NCBI GenBank assembly: GCA_019914995.1
Contig: CM034139.1
Span: 1,451,866-1,515,865 of the forward strand
Direction: 5' to 3'
Length of the DNA stretch: 64,000 bases
Origin: Acanthochlamys bracteata
Lineage: Eukaryota; Streptophyta; Magnoliopsida; Pandanales; Velloziaceae
This document shows positions 10,901-22,348 of this stretch, piece after piece; within the stretch, counting starts at the first letter, position 1; each line of letters opens with the position of its first letter. The translations under genes were made by a program, and so were the position numbers. The notes below the pieces were generated by a model that searched no databases, had not been told where the DNA came from, and worked only from the letters and a program-made list of their open reading frames with translations.

Positions 10901-13497
10901 ATATTTTTAACTATCTACTGCTGGCTTTCAAATTCTTAAGTAGCGAAAATAAGAAAATAAGAAAAATCATCATTTAGCAAAAGAAGCTGTTCTATGTGGA
11001 AGAGCTCACAGTTGCTCAACATACTTAATATTTCTCAATTCTACTGTAAAGTCAGATGGAAACCCAAAAGGCAACATTGTAATCCTCATGTACATAAATG
11101 AGTGATTCACATATATCCTATTTTCTGAAGAAGACATACATGTTATATCTTTTTCTTCTACAATAATTTTTCAACTTTTTCTCATTATCTGCAAATAGTA
11201 TATGATTTTATAGGTAAGTAGCTATGCAAGTATGCTCTTTCTTATGGTTTATCCCAATTTCAAGTAAAATCTTTCATGAAATTGTTGAAATGTGGGCTTA
11301 ACAAATAAATTCTCTTACATGCCCCAAAGCCAATCCATTAATGCAATTGCAACTTTTGTTCTACTTGCTCATGTAAGTTTGGAGGCTTGTGTCAAGTAAA
11401 CCTAGCCAAAACCATTTCATGCTTTTTCCAACATAATCTACTGCTTAACATAGCAGAAAAATAACATAATCTACTGTTTAAGTATAGTTGTATGATCCTC
11501 ACATGCATGAACAATACTAACAATTTAGTTTTAGTAAACTGAGACCAGATCGGAATATAATTACTAAAGACTATCCAACAAAATGATATGAATCTGTCAT
11601 AAAACTAGTTAGTAGAAAGGTAAAAGTTGAGAATTAGTCCTTGAACTTGGGGAAAGTTTCATTGGTGTCCCTGAAATTATAAAAGTCTAAAAGTGCATTA
11701 TATGTCACAAACCTTTGGTTTTGTAACAGTTACAATGTCCATGAACCTTCGTTTTGTAACAGTTACAACCTATTTTTACTTATTAAGTTGCATTTGAACT
11801 TAATAACAATAAGAATTTTATATTGCACTTCTTTATCTAATACAACCTTTTCTCTTTTTGAAAAGCTTTCGATGAAAATATTAAATCAAGATTAAGTGCT
11901 GTTCTAGAAATTTCCTTGATTATGTCACTAGTCAAGGCCATACTGGAAAGAGAAAACATGTATGCGTTTTCTTGGACAAATACTACCATCATATACAAAA
12001 AGGCTACAATCATTGAAAAACAGAAGGTTAAGGAAACAAGCTCTCAAAAGCGGCAGGGATATGACTAAAGATTTGCTAGAGGTTAGAAATTAATGCAAAA
12101 TTGTGCCTAGTAGAAACTGAGTTTAAAAAGTGAAAAAATTATACCACAAACACTAAGACCATGACAAAATAGGCCTTCAGTTATGAGGATAGTGAGGAAC
12201 ATTCAGCTTTTATAACACATTAAAGCTGTATAAAAAGCAATCTGTAAAAGTCACCTACTACTATGTTGTAGTACACCTGAGGATGAAGCATGTGGATCCT
12301 GATAATCACATTTCCAGATTAAAACCACTTGGAAACCTAATGCCAGCAGGCACAAATGCTAGCAATCAAAAGTCATGTAAAAGAAACCCTTAGAGAATCA
12401 ATTGAAACAACTCTTTAATTGCAGACATACTGCTAACCTTTTACTATAGATGTTCAAGCAAGTGAAAATACAAACTTTAGCGAACGCATCTTTCCTCTGA
12501 AATGATAAATGATAACTTGAGGAAGCAAGAATTTACGAATTACAGAGGTCTGCTGGAAAAGCTTACCTTTCATGTTCTTATAAGCATTACCCCACTCCAT
12601 CATACCACCAATAATGATATAGTGATTCCTGTATTGGGTATATTTTGTAAGAATCTAACCATGGTTCCAATGCAGAAAAAATGTAAGGAAACATTCACAA
12701 AAGCATGTATCAGTTTGTAATTACTAGCCACTTTATAATTGGTTCCTCAAAAGAAAAATCACAAGAAGGTGGCTTCCATTGTTGTGCACACATGCAAAAC
12801 AACCAATACGGCATTGGACTTCCATCCCACGGTACAAAAACCACTATGGCATGCAAAACAACACTACACTGACTAATATGGCACATTTCTATGTAGAGTA
12901 AGTGGCTAGTAAGCATGCACATAGCATCGTCTTAAGCGTCTACACTTAATATTGACTGCAACCAAAAGAGCCGTGGCTCAGTTTGCAGGACTAGAAATTC
13001 TATTTAGAAGTTGTAATAACCTATATACTTAATATTAATTTATAATGAAGCATTATTCTTCATTCGCAAGAGAGGCATGTTAATCCGAACTAAAGCAAAG
13101 ACGACTAGTCATGGCCATTGCCTAAGAGACATATAAGATTCATATTATCCAACATATGCATAAATGGAACTTGTTGCATTTCGAAATTACATAAACCACT
13201 CACTCAGAACTCCCAAGTTATTGAAAATGAAGGTTACTACAGAATGACATTCTGCATAATGACTGCAACCACTTGTACTGTACCTAAGTGTTCTTAATTG
13301 CATAAACCAAGTCATAATTTAACCAAAAAGGACCATGCAGATAAATGCATTCTTTTTCATTTTGTTACTAAAATCAGCAAAAATCTTCAACTCCACTCCG
13401 CCACTACTACATCGAACTCAGCACACAGTTAGATTTTCAGCATTGAAACATGAAACTTACCAAGAACAACCTCATCACCTCCTCCAAGAGCAAGCAT
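7997..13497 (-). CDS. SLEEPER-type hAT-derived BED zinc-finger protein (4 exons)
   Basis: Exons: 13497-13461, 10889-10668, 9909-9002 and 8902-7997. All introns are GT..AG and the phases fit, giving 2073 nt and 690 residues. A Lys-rich patch (KPKKKS) at about 48-53 precedes a BED finger with Cys73, Cys76, His92 and His97, split by intron 2. The hAT core follows, then a C-terminal dimerisation region (DWWKLNGTRYPRLSVMARDY, then EPEELFSS) at about 590-665. Known plant relatives (DAYSLEEPER, RICESLEEPER) are domesticated hAT transposases: nuclear DNA-binding proteins affecting development. Consistent with that, the first catalytic Asp of hAT enzymes appears as Asn near residue 207 (SLTLNFWNS), and the CxxH motif reads CAAR. 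An in-frame 42-bp duplication lies in the core. Exon 1 is the least certain part: it was chosen by phase, its splice donor and an upstream in-frame stop. No hAT terminal repeats flank the gene. Confidence 0.8.
9165..9252 (-). repeat. 42-bp in-frame tandem duplication in the hAT-derived gene
   Basis: Two consecutive copies of a 42-bp block differ at two or three bases and encode LIIEDCLRTPKSMN followed by LIVEDCLRTPKS. It lies in the hAT core just after the CAAR motif and adds 14 residues without breaking the frame. Confidence 0.85.
10890..13460 (-). other. Intron 1 of the SLEEPER-type gene
   Basis: This 2.57-kb interval starts GTAAGTTTCA and ends TTGCCTTCACAG on the minus strand. It has no coding signal; the short open frames inside are chance. 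I saw no recognisable transposon. Its status depends on the exon 1 assignment. Confidence 0.5.
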
Positions 13498-13800
13498 ATC
13501 AAATTGCTATTCACTTCCTCCTCATCATCCAACTCTAAATTAGAAAATAATAACAAATCCATCAAATTTCTTTTAAAAGAAAAGGAACAGATCCAAATTT
13601 ATGGAACACCAACTCAATTGCACTGAGAAAGAAGAGATCGATCGATACATCTCGAAAGTTTTCTATCAGAACTTGGAGCTGAGCCGAATCGGAGCCGACG
13701 GGAAGCCGACGGATTTTGAGCCGATAAAGACAGAGTGGAGAGGAGAGAAACGAAGTTGAAAACAGACGGACGCCGACGAGCTGAAGCCAATAAAGTTAGT
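13498..13800 (-). promoter_or_regulatory. Putative leader and promoter region of the SLEEPER-type gene
   Basis: On the minus strand, upstream of the exon 1 ATG, lies a stretch of higher GC content at about 13,620-13,790 (CCGTCGGC-type words), typical of a plant 5' UTR. The codons before the ATG run TAG CAA TTT GAT, so no longer in-frame start is available. No confident TATA box was found. Confidence 0.35.
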
Positions 13801-13814
13801 TACCAATTATGTTT

Positions 13815-14020
13815 AGAGTGTGTTTACATGTTAAACTCATTTTTTAGAAGTAGATTTATAAAAATAAATTTAATATTAAAGTATTTAATAAAAAAGGTTT
13901 TATATTTATTTAGAATCAAAAGATGAATTTTAAAATTAAATTTTGAAAGTAAATTTTAATTATTATTTTAATTTAAAAATAAATTAAAAAAATTAAATTT
14001 GATGAATTGATAAACAAATT
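13815..14020. mobile_element. AT-rich MITE-like block
   Basis: An AT-rich stretch opens GAGTGTGTTTACATG and closes GATAAACAAATTTTAAC, a weak inverted GTTTAC/GTTTATC pair. It resembles the element at 29351-29576 in composition and in its start. No clear target duplication. Confidence 0.3.
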
Positions 14021-14570
14021 TTAACGGCTCTGATTTCATCTTGGCTGCTTGGCTTGGCTTATTATTAGTCTGAGTTGAATGGAAGTCGGCATTTGACTCG
14101 ACTCAAGCTGAGCCGGATTGGGATTTGGTTTCATTTCGTCTGAATCTCTAGCTTTGAATTTTTCTCTATATTATAGAACAAGTACTTATATATATAGATG
14201 CAAAAACAGGCGGGCCGTCAAATAAGAAAATCGGGCTGGCCTGGTCCAGGTGTAAAATTTTGAACCCGGTTTGGCCCGCCAGTCTGTTATATATTTATTT
14301 TTAAAATAATAAATTTAAATAATATTTAAAAATATTAATAAATATAAAAAATTGAAAATAATCTTAAAAATTATTACTAAATATAAAAAGCTTAAAAAAT
14401 AACTTTAAAAATTATTATTAAATATAAAAAAATTATTACAAATTTGTAATATGTATATGATTATACATTTGAACTTGTACTTGGAATATTTTCATTTAAA
14501 AATAATTCAGAAAATTGTTCAGTCAGGTCTTCATTGTGAGTTGTATGTTGCATTCTTTTGACCGCAATTT

Positions 14571-16652
14571 TCAGTCTTTCAAACAAATTAACACTTCAAC
14601 CATCTCACTAGTAAGTTGTGTTCTGCGTTCTTTAATTATCCTTCCGGCTGTACTAAATGCCGATTCTGAAGACACCGTTGAAACAGGAATAGTCAAAATA
14701 TCATGTACTAGTTGAGAGAGTACTGAATATCTTGTTAAATGTGTCTTCCACCAGTTCAAAACATTAAAATTTTCTGGGTTTTCATCGTCTTCTACAATGA
14801 CAGTATCGCCTTCAAAATATTTGTTCAAGTCAGAAGAAGATTGCATGCTGCTTGAAGTTGAAGATGGTGTTGAACTTGAGCCAAGCTTGATGGAGATCAA
14901 AGACCAATTAATCGTTTTTTTCTTCTTACTTTGATGAGTTTGTGCCGGTGCCGCTTGCTGTTGTTGATTTCGCAAATTACCAAACCTAACTTCATAAGAT
15001 CATAAACTTCATACAGCTTGTTACGAGCGTTAGTTATTTGCAATTGAATATCGGAAATATCTAAATACATACCAATATATGTAAAGTATTAGTAAAATAC
15101 ACAAATTTAAATCTAGGATCTAACATAAATGCAAAACAATATAAAAAAAGAATATCAGACCAAGTAATTCATCTGTTACATGTGAATGTAACTATTATTG
15201 TACTATAGGTCCAAGTAATTCATCTGTTACATGTGAATGTATTATAGTGGCTATTAAGAATTGAATGTAAAACTATTGGAGAAGTAGGATAGTAAACACC
15301 AGATAATAAAACAGTAGCATCATAAAAAGTTTCTAAAAATTTTACAAATTTTTCAGCAATAATCCAATGAGTTTCAGTAAATATATTATTACCCATTCTT
15401 GTATTATAAAAAATCATAAGCACATTTTTATAATCTAAAGTACTTTTCAACATTAAATAAGTAGAATTCCATCTTACTGGCATATCAAGGTTGAACTTTC
15501 GGGGCTTTAGATGTTCTGCTATGCAATATCTCTTAAATTCAGCTAAACGTTGATTTGAACTAGTAATCCAAGAAATAGCAACGCGAATATCATTAATCTG
15601 TTCACTTACCAGCTGCATATCTGATTGTACGATTAAGTTGAATATATGGCAAGCACAACATTGATATAGTAAAATTCCTCCCATGTATGAGCTTAGCTCC
15701 ATCTCAAGAAATCGAATTGTTTTGGTATTTGCTGAAGCATTATCTAAGGTGATGGAGACAATGCGGTTGCTTATGTCTCATTCTTTAACTACACTTATAA
15801 TGCGCTCAAAAATATTTTTAGCATCATGTGTGGAATCAATAAGTCTAAAATCAATAATTCTTTTTTGCATAATCCATTGTGAATCTAAATAATAAGCAAC
15901 AACACTTAAATAATCTTGTTTAGCTCTACCACTTCAAATATCAGATGTTAACGCAATAGAAAAATTTAAAGAAGTTAATTCAGATTTTAATATAGTGCGC
16001 ATTTTATTGTAATAAATAATAATTACTTCTAGTATTTGTTCTACTAATTTTTTGGAATTGTTTGACAATATGCTCTTTTAATATGTTCTTCATAAAAAGA
16101 TGACTCACCAAAATTAATAGGTAAATCCATAGCACAAATTATACGGGCAAGAGATTTCCTAGCTACATTAGAATCATAAGACCAAGTACTTACCGAACCA
16201 TCCGTGTTGAATCGAAGTTGAGTTTGTGAAGGTTCCGTTTCGATTTCTTTTTTGAAAGCACATTTTTTACCATGTGATATTAAATGTCGGGTACCTGCAC
16301 TAGGATTAGCAGTTAAAAGTTTATTGCAAAACTTATATTTCGCCATTTTTGATTTAGTACCATCACTTAGCACTGTATATTCGGCAGTAAAATAGTTCCA
16401 AGCTTCAGAAGTTGTGACTTTTGAACATTTTGTTGTTGTCGATGTCGATCCTGAAGCCGAACTACTTCCAACACTTGGAATTGAAGAAATTTCATTACAT
16501 CTTTGATGAAAACTTTTTCTTTGTGTTGGAAGAATATCATCTCTTTTCTCCATACGGGCAACATTTGTTTCCTCCAAATTTTGATAGTCCATGCCATAGT
16601 CATCCATATCAAGATTAATGGCACGAAAATTTGGATCCATTTGAAATAACAA
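14571..16652 (-). pseudogene. hAT transposase pseudogene
   Basis: From 16652 the minus strand encodes a BED finger region (KYKFCNKLLTANPSAGTRH, first Cys replaced by Tyr). The catalytic core follows: LTSDI then a stop where Trp is expected near 15,940, and VVKE then a stop before the conserved ITLDNASANT near 15,750. Next come CCACHIFNLIV at about 15,650 and MPVRWNSTYLML. The dimerisation region ends with NWWKTHLTRY and STVSSESAFSTAGR at 14,571-14,760. Both stops are TGA where Trp (TGG) is expected. More shifts occur at 14,976-15,220. All hAT landmarks are in order, so the family call is firm; the gene is inactive. Confidence 0.85.
15164..15240. repeat. Local duplication inside the hAT transposase pseudogene
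   Basis: The block CCAAGTAATTCATCTGTTAC, continuing to GAATGTA, occurs twice, separated by about 20 bp. It lies where the transposase frame is lost between the core and the dimerisation region, so it probably contributes to the break. Confidence 0.7.
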
Positions 16653-17136
16653 CTAAAATTTTGAGAATTAAAGAAATGTGAATTTAAAAAATAAAGTAAC
16701 AAAAAATTATTTTTATAATTTTGTGTAAGATTGAGTAGAATGAAAATGAGATTTGAGAAAGATGTGTGAAAAATGAATGAGAATATGATGTATTTATAGG
16801 TGAAAAGTTGAATTTAAAAAAAAAAAAACTTAACGTTGCAGCCAGCCAACGATAAAACCACCGTTGGTTGCCAATCCAACGGTCATGCTGACGTCAGCAT
16901 AACAGAAATTAATTCAGTTTTTTTATCTGGTCAACGTTGACCAGATCAAAGTCAATATTGATCGGTCAACAAAACAGTGCCGGACGGGCGGGCCAGCAAA
17001 CTCAGCCCGTCCTGCCCATCGAACCGGATCGGGCCGGCCCAGTCTTGTCATTATTCACCGGGCCGGACGAAGCCTTATGCCAAGCTGAACAGCCGGGCCG
17101 CGGGCCTATTTGGCCCGGCCCATATTTTCATCTCTA

Positions 17137-18256
17137 CTTGTATACCCCGTGCAAAGCACAGGATAAACTGACCAAGTAAAATAATTTATGCAAGTTAAGC
17201 GATCTGTATCAGAATTCAAAAAATCATATCAATTTTGGATCAACATAAATTACAATTTGAAGTTTGAAAAGATATCTAAATTTTATATTTTAAGTCCTCT
17301 TATATGATCAGGAATATTTATTTTATTAAATTAAAGTCTAAGATAAAGTCTATTAGGATACTTTTCAAACTAAACATTTCTATTCGTTTATGTTGTTTTG
17401 CCTACTAATCAACTGATCATCGCTCTCTCTAAAAATATGTTGTGATGCGGCTTGGCAATGTGTTTTGCACTAATCTTTTATTTTATTTTAATTTTTTATA
17501 TATAGTCTAATAATTTTTAAAATTAGAAAATATAATAAATTGTCACATGATAAAAATTATATATATATATATAATTTGTATTACTTTATTAGATAAAAAA
17601 TATTTTTAAAATAAATACTTTCCTAAAAAATTCTTTATATTAACGATTCCAAATTATCCTATATAAACTGTTCTTCAAACGCAAAACCATAAATAATTAA
17701 TATTCTAATTATCCTTTTCAATTTGTATACCGTTCTCGAATCCATTAACTATTTCAAAATCTGCTTTAATGATTCATCCACATGCTTTTCAAAATATGAA
17801 AGCAAAATGTGATGCCTAAAAAAGCAGCAATTAGTTTCGCTTCGATTGTAGAGCATGTAAACACAGAAATGGTTCCACCTAAATATAATAACACCTTTAT
17901 ACAATATTGACAAATTTGACTCAAAAATCGTCAAAAATTTGTCCGAATCAATGAATTACAAGTCAATGTGTCGAGTCACTAGATTGATTCGTCGGGTAGA
18001 TCTATCAACACTTCTATACTTTTGGGCACAAATTTTTTTTTTTTGTTACAGGTGTTAGTTTTGTCTTTTCCTACCATTTCCTTGCACTGCGTCCTTTCAA
18101 CTCTTGATACAACCGGTTCGCCATCAACTCTCGTTGGTGTATGGCCCTAAAACCTTTTTCCTTCTTCTCCTATATACATCCCTTGCCTCAACTTCATTGA
18201 TCATTCTTAGTGGCACTATAGTCACACTTTCCTTTAGCGACGTCATTGCTGTAGAT
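17137..18256. other. Intergenic, no gene seen
   Basis: AT-rich DNA without a credible coding region. A pyrimidine-rich segment at about 18,020-18,200 looks like a decayed leader or intron. The small retroelement in minus orientation begins at 18257. Confidence 0.4.
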
Positions 18257-18715
18257 TGACACAATTCGTGATCATACAAAACGGTAAAACTATTCCAATG
18301 CTAGATAAAACTAAGAAATTAATGATAAAAATAGAATAAGAATAACTAATTCAATTCTTCCATGGCCTCTGAATACAGACACTTCTATTTATAACTAAAA
18401 CTCATACAAAGTTCTAACTCTACCACAACTCTATTGATATTAGAACTTCAATCTAATCTGAACATTTAGTACTAATCTCTTACCGTGAAAGGTTAAGTCT
18501 TTTTTATAAAAATTTATCTCTATATAAATTCTTACTTTATAAACAAATATTAGTTTTTCACTAAAATTCAAACACTTCTAATAAATTTCAAACTCGAAAC
18601 ACATTTAGATAAAATACGAGCCTTTGATAGCTTGATGCCCATAGTGTACCTTCCCTCCCTCCCAAAACTAACATTGCTCTCAAGGTTTACGGAAATTATT
18701 GCTTTAGAAGTTTGA

Positions 18716-18958
18716 GAGGGCGTTTGGGAGTGCTTATGAAATGGAAGATATTTTTATCTATTTTGAGAAACGAGCTCTATTTTTTTTACTTCCAAAAAAT
18801 AATAAAAATATGCAATAAAAAGATCTCACTCCGTAGAATTTTTCTACACTTTCTAAATTTTTAAATAAATTTTTTAAATACTTATAAAATATGTATTAAA
18901 AAAACGTGAAATGGAGAAAAGTTGAAAAGCAGCTTTTGAAAAGCTGTTCCAAACGCGC
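18716..18958 (+). mobile_element. MITE, PIF/Harbinger-like, copy 3
   Basis: Termini GAGGGCGTTTGGG and (inverted) GCGCGTTTGGAACAGCTT. The interior closely matches copies 1 and 2 (AAAAAGATCTCACT and so on). Flanks are TGA and TAA, a possible decayed 3-bp duplication. It is inserted between gag and LTR of retroelement Y. Confidence 0.65.
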
Positions 18959-19616
18959 TAACGTCAGACAACCAAAATAAGTATTTGGAGAATATTAGCA
19001 TTGCAGGATAACTAACATAAGTTGAGATTTCTTCATTGTGAGGTCCAAATAAAGTATAGTAGAATTAATCATAGAAGAGAATATCCATTCAAAATTATCA
19101 ATTCCCATATAATCGATATGTTTCACCTCAATCAATGGCTCACCATTATAATTCTTAGCAACATGCAGTGAATTTTGATAAACAAAATTTTATACCTGTG
19201 GTTGAATTGGGTGTTGCATTTGAGGTGTTATTCGTTAGTGTTGATGTTGAGGCATGGAGTATGTCTATTGTAAGTGTGCTTCCTTATTGTTCAATATCGA
19301 AAGACGTTTTTTCGATCATTTTCTGAAATCTTGGGATACTGTCTCGTAACTCTTTTAGACATGCGTACATTTAAAGGTCTGATAATCGATTAAGTACATC
19401 AATCTTATCTTGAGATTGAGGCGTGGCATAATGTTGCTGGCTTTCATATTCTTACTGAGTAGAAATTTCTGCACATAGTTGATGAGATTTCTGTGAATAT
19501 TGTTCATTTTGCAGACAGTATTGTTGATAAGGAAGACATCATAATTTTGTTGATAGTGAACTTATTGCTGGTACCACGAAGACATTATAATAGGCAGTGA
19601 TAGAGAGGTGCGATCA

Positions 19617-19632
19617 ACCGATCCGATACCAG
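19617..19632 (-). other. Primer binding site of retroelement Y
   Basis: On the minus strand CTGGTATCGGATCGG follows the LTR end directly. It is close to TGGTATCAGAGC, the initiator tRNA-Met-type site, and fixes the element's orientation. Confidence 0.65.
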
Positions 19633-20017
19633 TTAATACGATCGTGATCTCACGAACCGCATAACTATTTAAATGCTAGATAAAACTAAGAAACTAATGA
19701 TAAAACTAGAATAAAATAACTAATTCAATTCTTTCATGGCCTCTAATCAATATAAGCACTCCTATTTATAACTAAAACTCAAAACCAAAGTTCTAATTCT
19801 ACTACAACTGTATTAAAATTAGAACTTCAATCTAATCTGGATACTTAATATTAATCTCTTACCATATAAGGTACTAATTTTTTTATAAGAATTCGTCTAT
19901 ATATAGTATTACTACTACATAAATAAATACTAGTTTTTAACTAAAACTCAAACATTTCTAATAAAATTCCAACTCCAAACTCTTGTAGATAAAATAGGAG
20001 CCTTAGATAGCCTGATG

Positions 20018-20133
20018 TATAGAAGCACTCATGTTTATAACTAGAACTCATAACTAAAGTTCTAATTTACTACAACTCTACTAAGATTAGAACTTCAACA
20101 TAATTTGGACATTTAATACTAATCTCTTACTAT
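20018..20133 (-). mobile_element. Partial LTR of retroelement Y, minus orientation
   Basis: This repeats an internal part of the adjacent LTR (AAAGTTCTAATT, then TAATCTCTTACTAT) and stops where the plus-oriented LTR starts. It is a truncated third minus-oriented copy. Confidence 0.55.
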
Positions 20134-20521
20134 GTGCATCAAGCTATCCAAGGCCCGTATTTTATCTAGAAGAGTTACAAATTTAAATTTTATTATACGT
20201 GTTTGAGTTTTAGTAAAAAACTAGTATTTGTTTATGTAGTAAGAATTCTACATAGAGATGAATGATTATAGAAGAAAGCTTTACATAGCATGATAAGAGA
20301 TTAGTATTAAGTGTCTAGATTAGGTTGAAGTTCTAATTTTATTAGAGTTATAGTCGAGTTAGAACTTTGGTTATGAGTTTTACTTATAAATATGAGTGCT
20401 TGTATTCATTAGACGTCATGAAAGAATTGAATTAGTTATTTTATTATAGTTTTATCATTAGTTTCTTAATATTATCTAGTTTTAGAATAGTTCTTCGGTT
20501 CGTCTGATTACGAATCGTATA
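20134..20521 (+). mobile_element. LTR of retroelement Y, plus orientation
   Basis: It matches 6848-7253 (CATCAAGCTATCC at the start, then TTAGATTAGGTTGAAGTT-like words, CGAATCGTA at the end). It abuts minus-oriented copies, so the LTRs form a large imperfect inverted repeat. Its last bases are separated from it by the solo LTR inserted at 20522. Confidence 0.6.
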
Positions 20522-22042
20522 TGTTGGAATTATAAGGATAATTTTGATGATAACAAAGAATTAAGAACTATGATTTATAAAAGATTAATAATCTGAAAAC
20601 AAGCTCTGTAGGATTAGACAAATAAAGATCATTTCATTCACAGCAGATAAAAACAGCCATCAGACAGCCAACTGCTATACTACTACTAACAGCATTCGGG
20701 ACAGAGGATGCCACAGCCACATCACAATCAGCTCCTCAACTACTGAAGCGGGACAGAGGACAGCATACGGGACAGAGGATGCCACAGCCACATTACAGTC
20801 AGCTGTTCGACTACTGAAACATAAGAAGACTTCTCTGTTTCGAAATAGACCCTTGTGTTCAAAGGCAACGAAATTTTCCTTGCTTCAAAAATCACCTGCA
20901 CTCACAACGGACTGAAGCACTTCAAACAGAAGATCTACAAGAGCTTTTCACAGAAAAGAAAAGCTCAAAAATCAAGAGAAGAAAGCACATCACACAAGTC
21001 AAAGTCTTTGTTCAAGTCAAGCAGTCAACCTGCATTGCATTTATTATGGACAAGCCATATTAACTCATCAGCTCACCGAGTCTCAGACAGAAGCTTAACT
21101 AAATTAAACTTTCAACCGTTGGCAGCAAATTCAAACTTCTACAACGCATTTAATGCAACGAAGACCTTGCACAAAGACAGCCGAAAGAAGCTTGGAAGCG
21201 GTTGATTAACCACTGGACAAAACCGACTCATCTCTGACGTGAAGAACCACCTATGAAAGAGAGCGCCAATAGCAACATTTCTCAACGGCTCTTGCACAGG
21301 GAAGAAACTCTATAAGAAGGGAGTCACAGCAACGAAGAAAAGAGAGAGAGAGAACATAAGAAAACAGAAGTAGAGAGAACCCAAGCAAAACAGAGATATA
21401 CACGAACTCTACTACTCCACACAAACAAATCTTGCTGCCAATCATACTGAAAAAATCTCTCTCAGCAACCTCTCCGATCATCTCATCTGAATCACATCAT
21501 GAACACTTAACATTAATGAGATAGATCCTGTGCTCAATCTTGGTTTATTTTCTTGTAACCTCTTACTGACATTATAAAGGTGGTGCTGCAAGCACCGGTA
21601 AAGGAAGCTCAGGTAGAGCTTGGTGTAAGCTCTTAGACCTTATAATAGAGCTAGCAAATCAGCCAGGGGGACAGGCGTGTCCAGTAGACTGTTAGAGGTT
21701 GTATTGGCGAAGAAACTCGGTAGAGTAAGTGTGCTTGGTGAAGCACTTTGCTCTAGGTGTATTTGTAGCTTATTAAAGGTTTAGTGAAGTTTTGGCTCTA
21801 GTGATAGAGCGACCGTGGATGTAGGCAAAAGGGTTTTGCCGAACCACGTTAAATACTCTGAGTACTACTCCTTGTCACTTATGTCAGTAAACACTCTAAC
21901 TCTCTCTATTTGCAGGTCACAGCATTGACACAGCCGGCTGTAAGATTGCTGTCAGTAGGATAATTAAACTTGACGAAAATTTTTATTGACTAACTCAATT
22001 CACCCCTCCTCTCTTGAGTTAATCTTACAAGAAAACCTAACA
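20522..22042 (+). mobile_element. Solo LTR, Ty1/copia (Sirevirus-like)
   Basis: It starts TGTTGGAATTATAAGGAT, followed by TTTTGATGATAACAAAG, and ends CCTAACA, with TG..CA ends over 1521 bp. Flanks GTATA and GTATC are a near-perfect 5-bp duplication, and joining them restores the end of the underlying LTR. The start and the CTTGAGTTAATCTTACAAG-type end resemble plant copia LTRs of the Sirevirus kind. The interior and second LTR are absent, as after LTR-LTR recombination. The open frame at 20,855-21,205 lies wholly inside it and is not a gene. Confidence 0.7.
20688..20820 (+). repeat. About 70-bp tandem duplication inside the solo LTR
   Basis: CGGGACAGAGGATGCCACAG with its flanking sequence occurs twice (near 20,697 and 20,768), each followed by CAGCT and CTACTGAA. 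The two copies are highly similar. Confidence 0.7.
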
Positions 22043-22348
22043 GTATCATAGATCTTCCCCTCCACTATTGCTCTATCTACTGCTATTGCATAGCATCGCA
22101 GTCATGTCATTCTCTGACCATCTAGCTGCCACGTCGTCATCACTACTGTCATCGTCATTGAAGATCAGAAATCTATCCTCCTCTCTTCTTCTTCTTCATT
22201 TGTTTATATGATATTCATTTCGAAGCCATCCCTAATATCCTCTCTCTCAAACAACATCGTGGCTCAAATCCATTTTGCTTTGTCGAAGCTCTCGTTCAAA
22301 TTATATAAAAAAAAAATAATTGTAATTTTTATCTCGCTCAAACACTAC

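Larger units (their letters stand above)
14193..17136 (-). mobile_element. hAT transposon, degenerate
   Basis: An about 2.94-kb element. The left end TAGATGCAAAAACAGGCGGG and right end (inverted) TAGAGATGAAAATATGGGCC form short inverted repeats, followed inward by GC-rich GGGCCGG-type subterminal motifs at 14,210-14,290 and 16,980-17,130. The flanks CTTATATA and CTTGTATA fit an 8-bp hAT target duplication with one mismatch, if the extra TA at the left end is slippage. It contains a broken transposase on the minus strand. A 480-bp relative lies at 22349-22828. Confidence 0.75.
18257..20017 (-). mobile_element. Small non-autonomous LTR retroelement Y (minus orientation)
   Basis: Two direct LTRs (18257-18650 and about 19633-20017, roughly 390 bp) flank about 980 bp. 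Read on the minus strand, the right LTR is followed by a primer binding site, and the left LTR is preceded by a purine run (GGGAGGGAGGGAAGG). The interior has degenerate gag only (for example FEWIFSSMINSTIL) and carries a MITE at 18716-18958. With no pol it must have depended on another element. The LTRs match those at 6848 and 20134 in the opposite orientation. Confidence 0.65.

Noticed and set aside
20855-21205. Open frame of 116 codons as a gene
   Set aside because: It lies entirely inside the copia solo LTR, has biased Lys/Ser composition and no recognisable domain.
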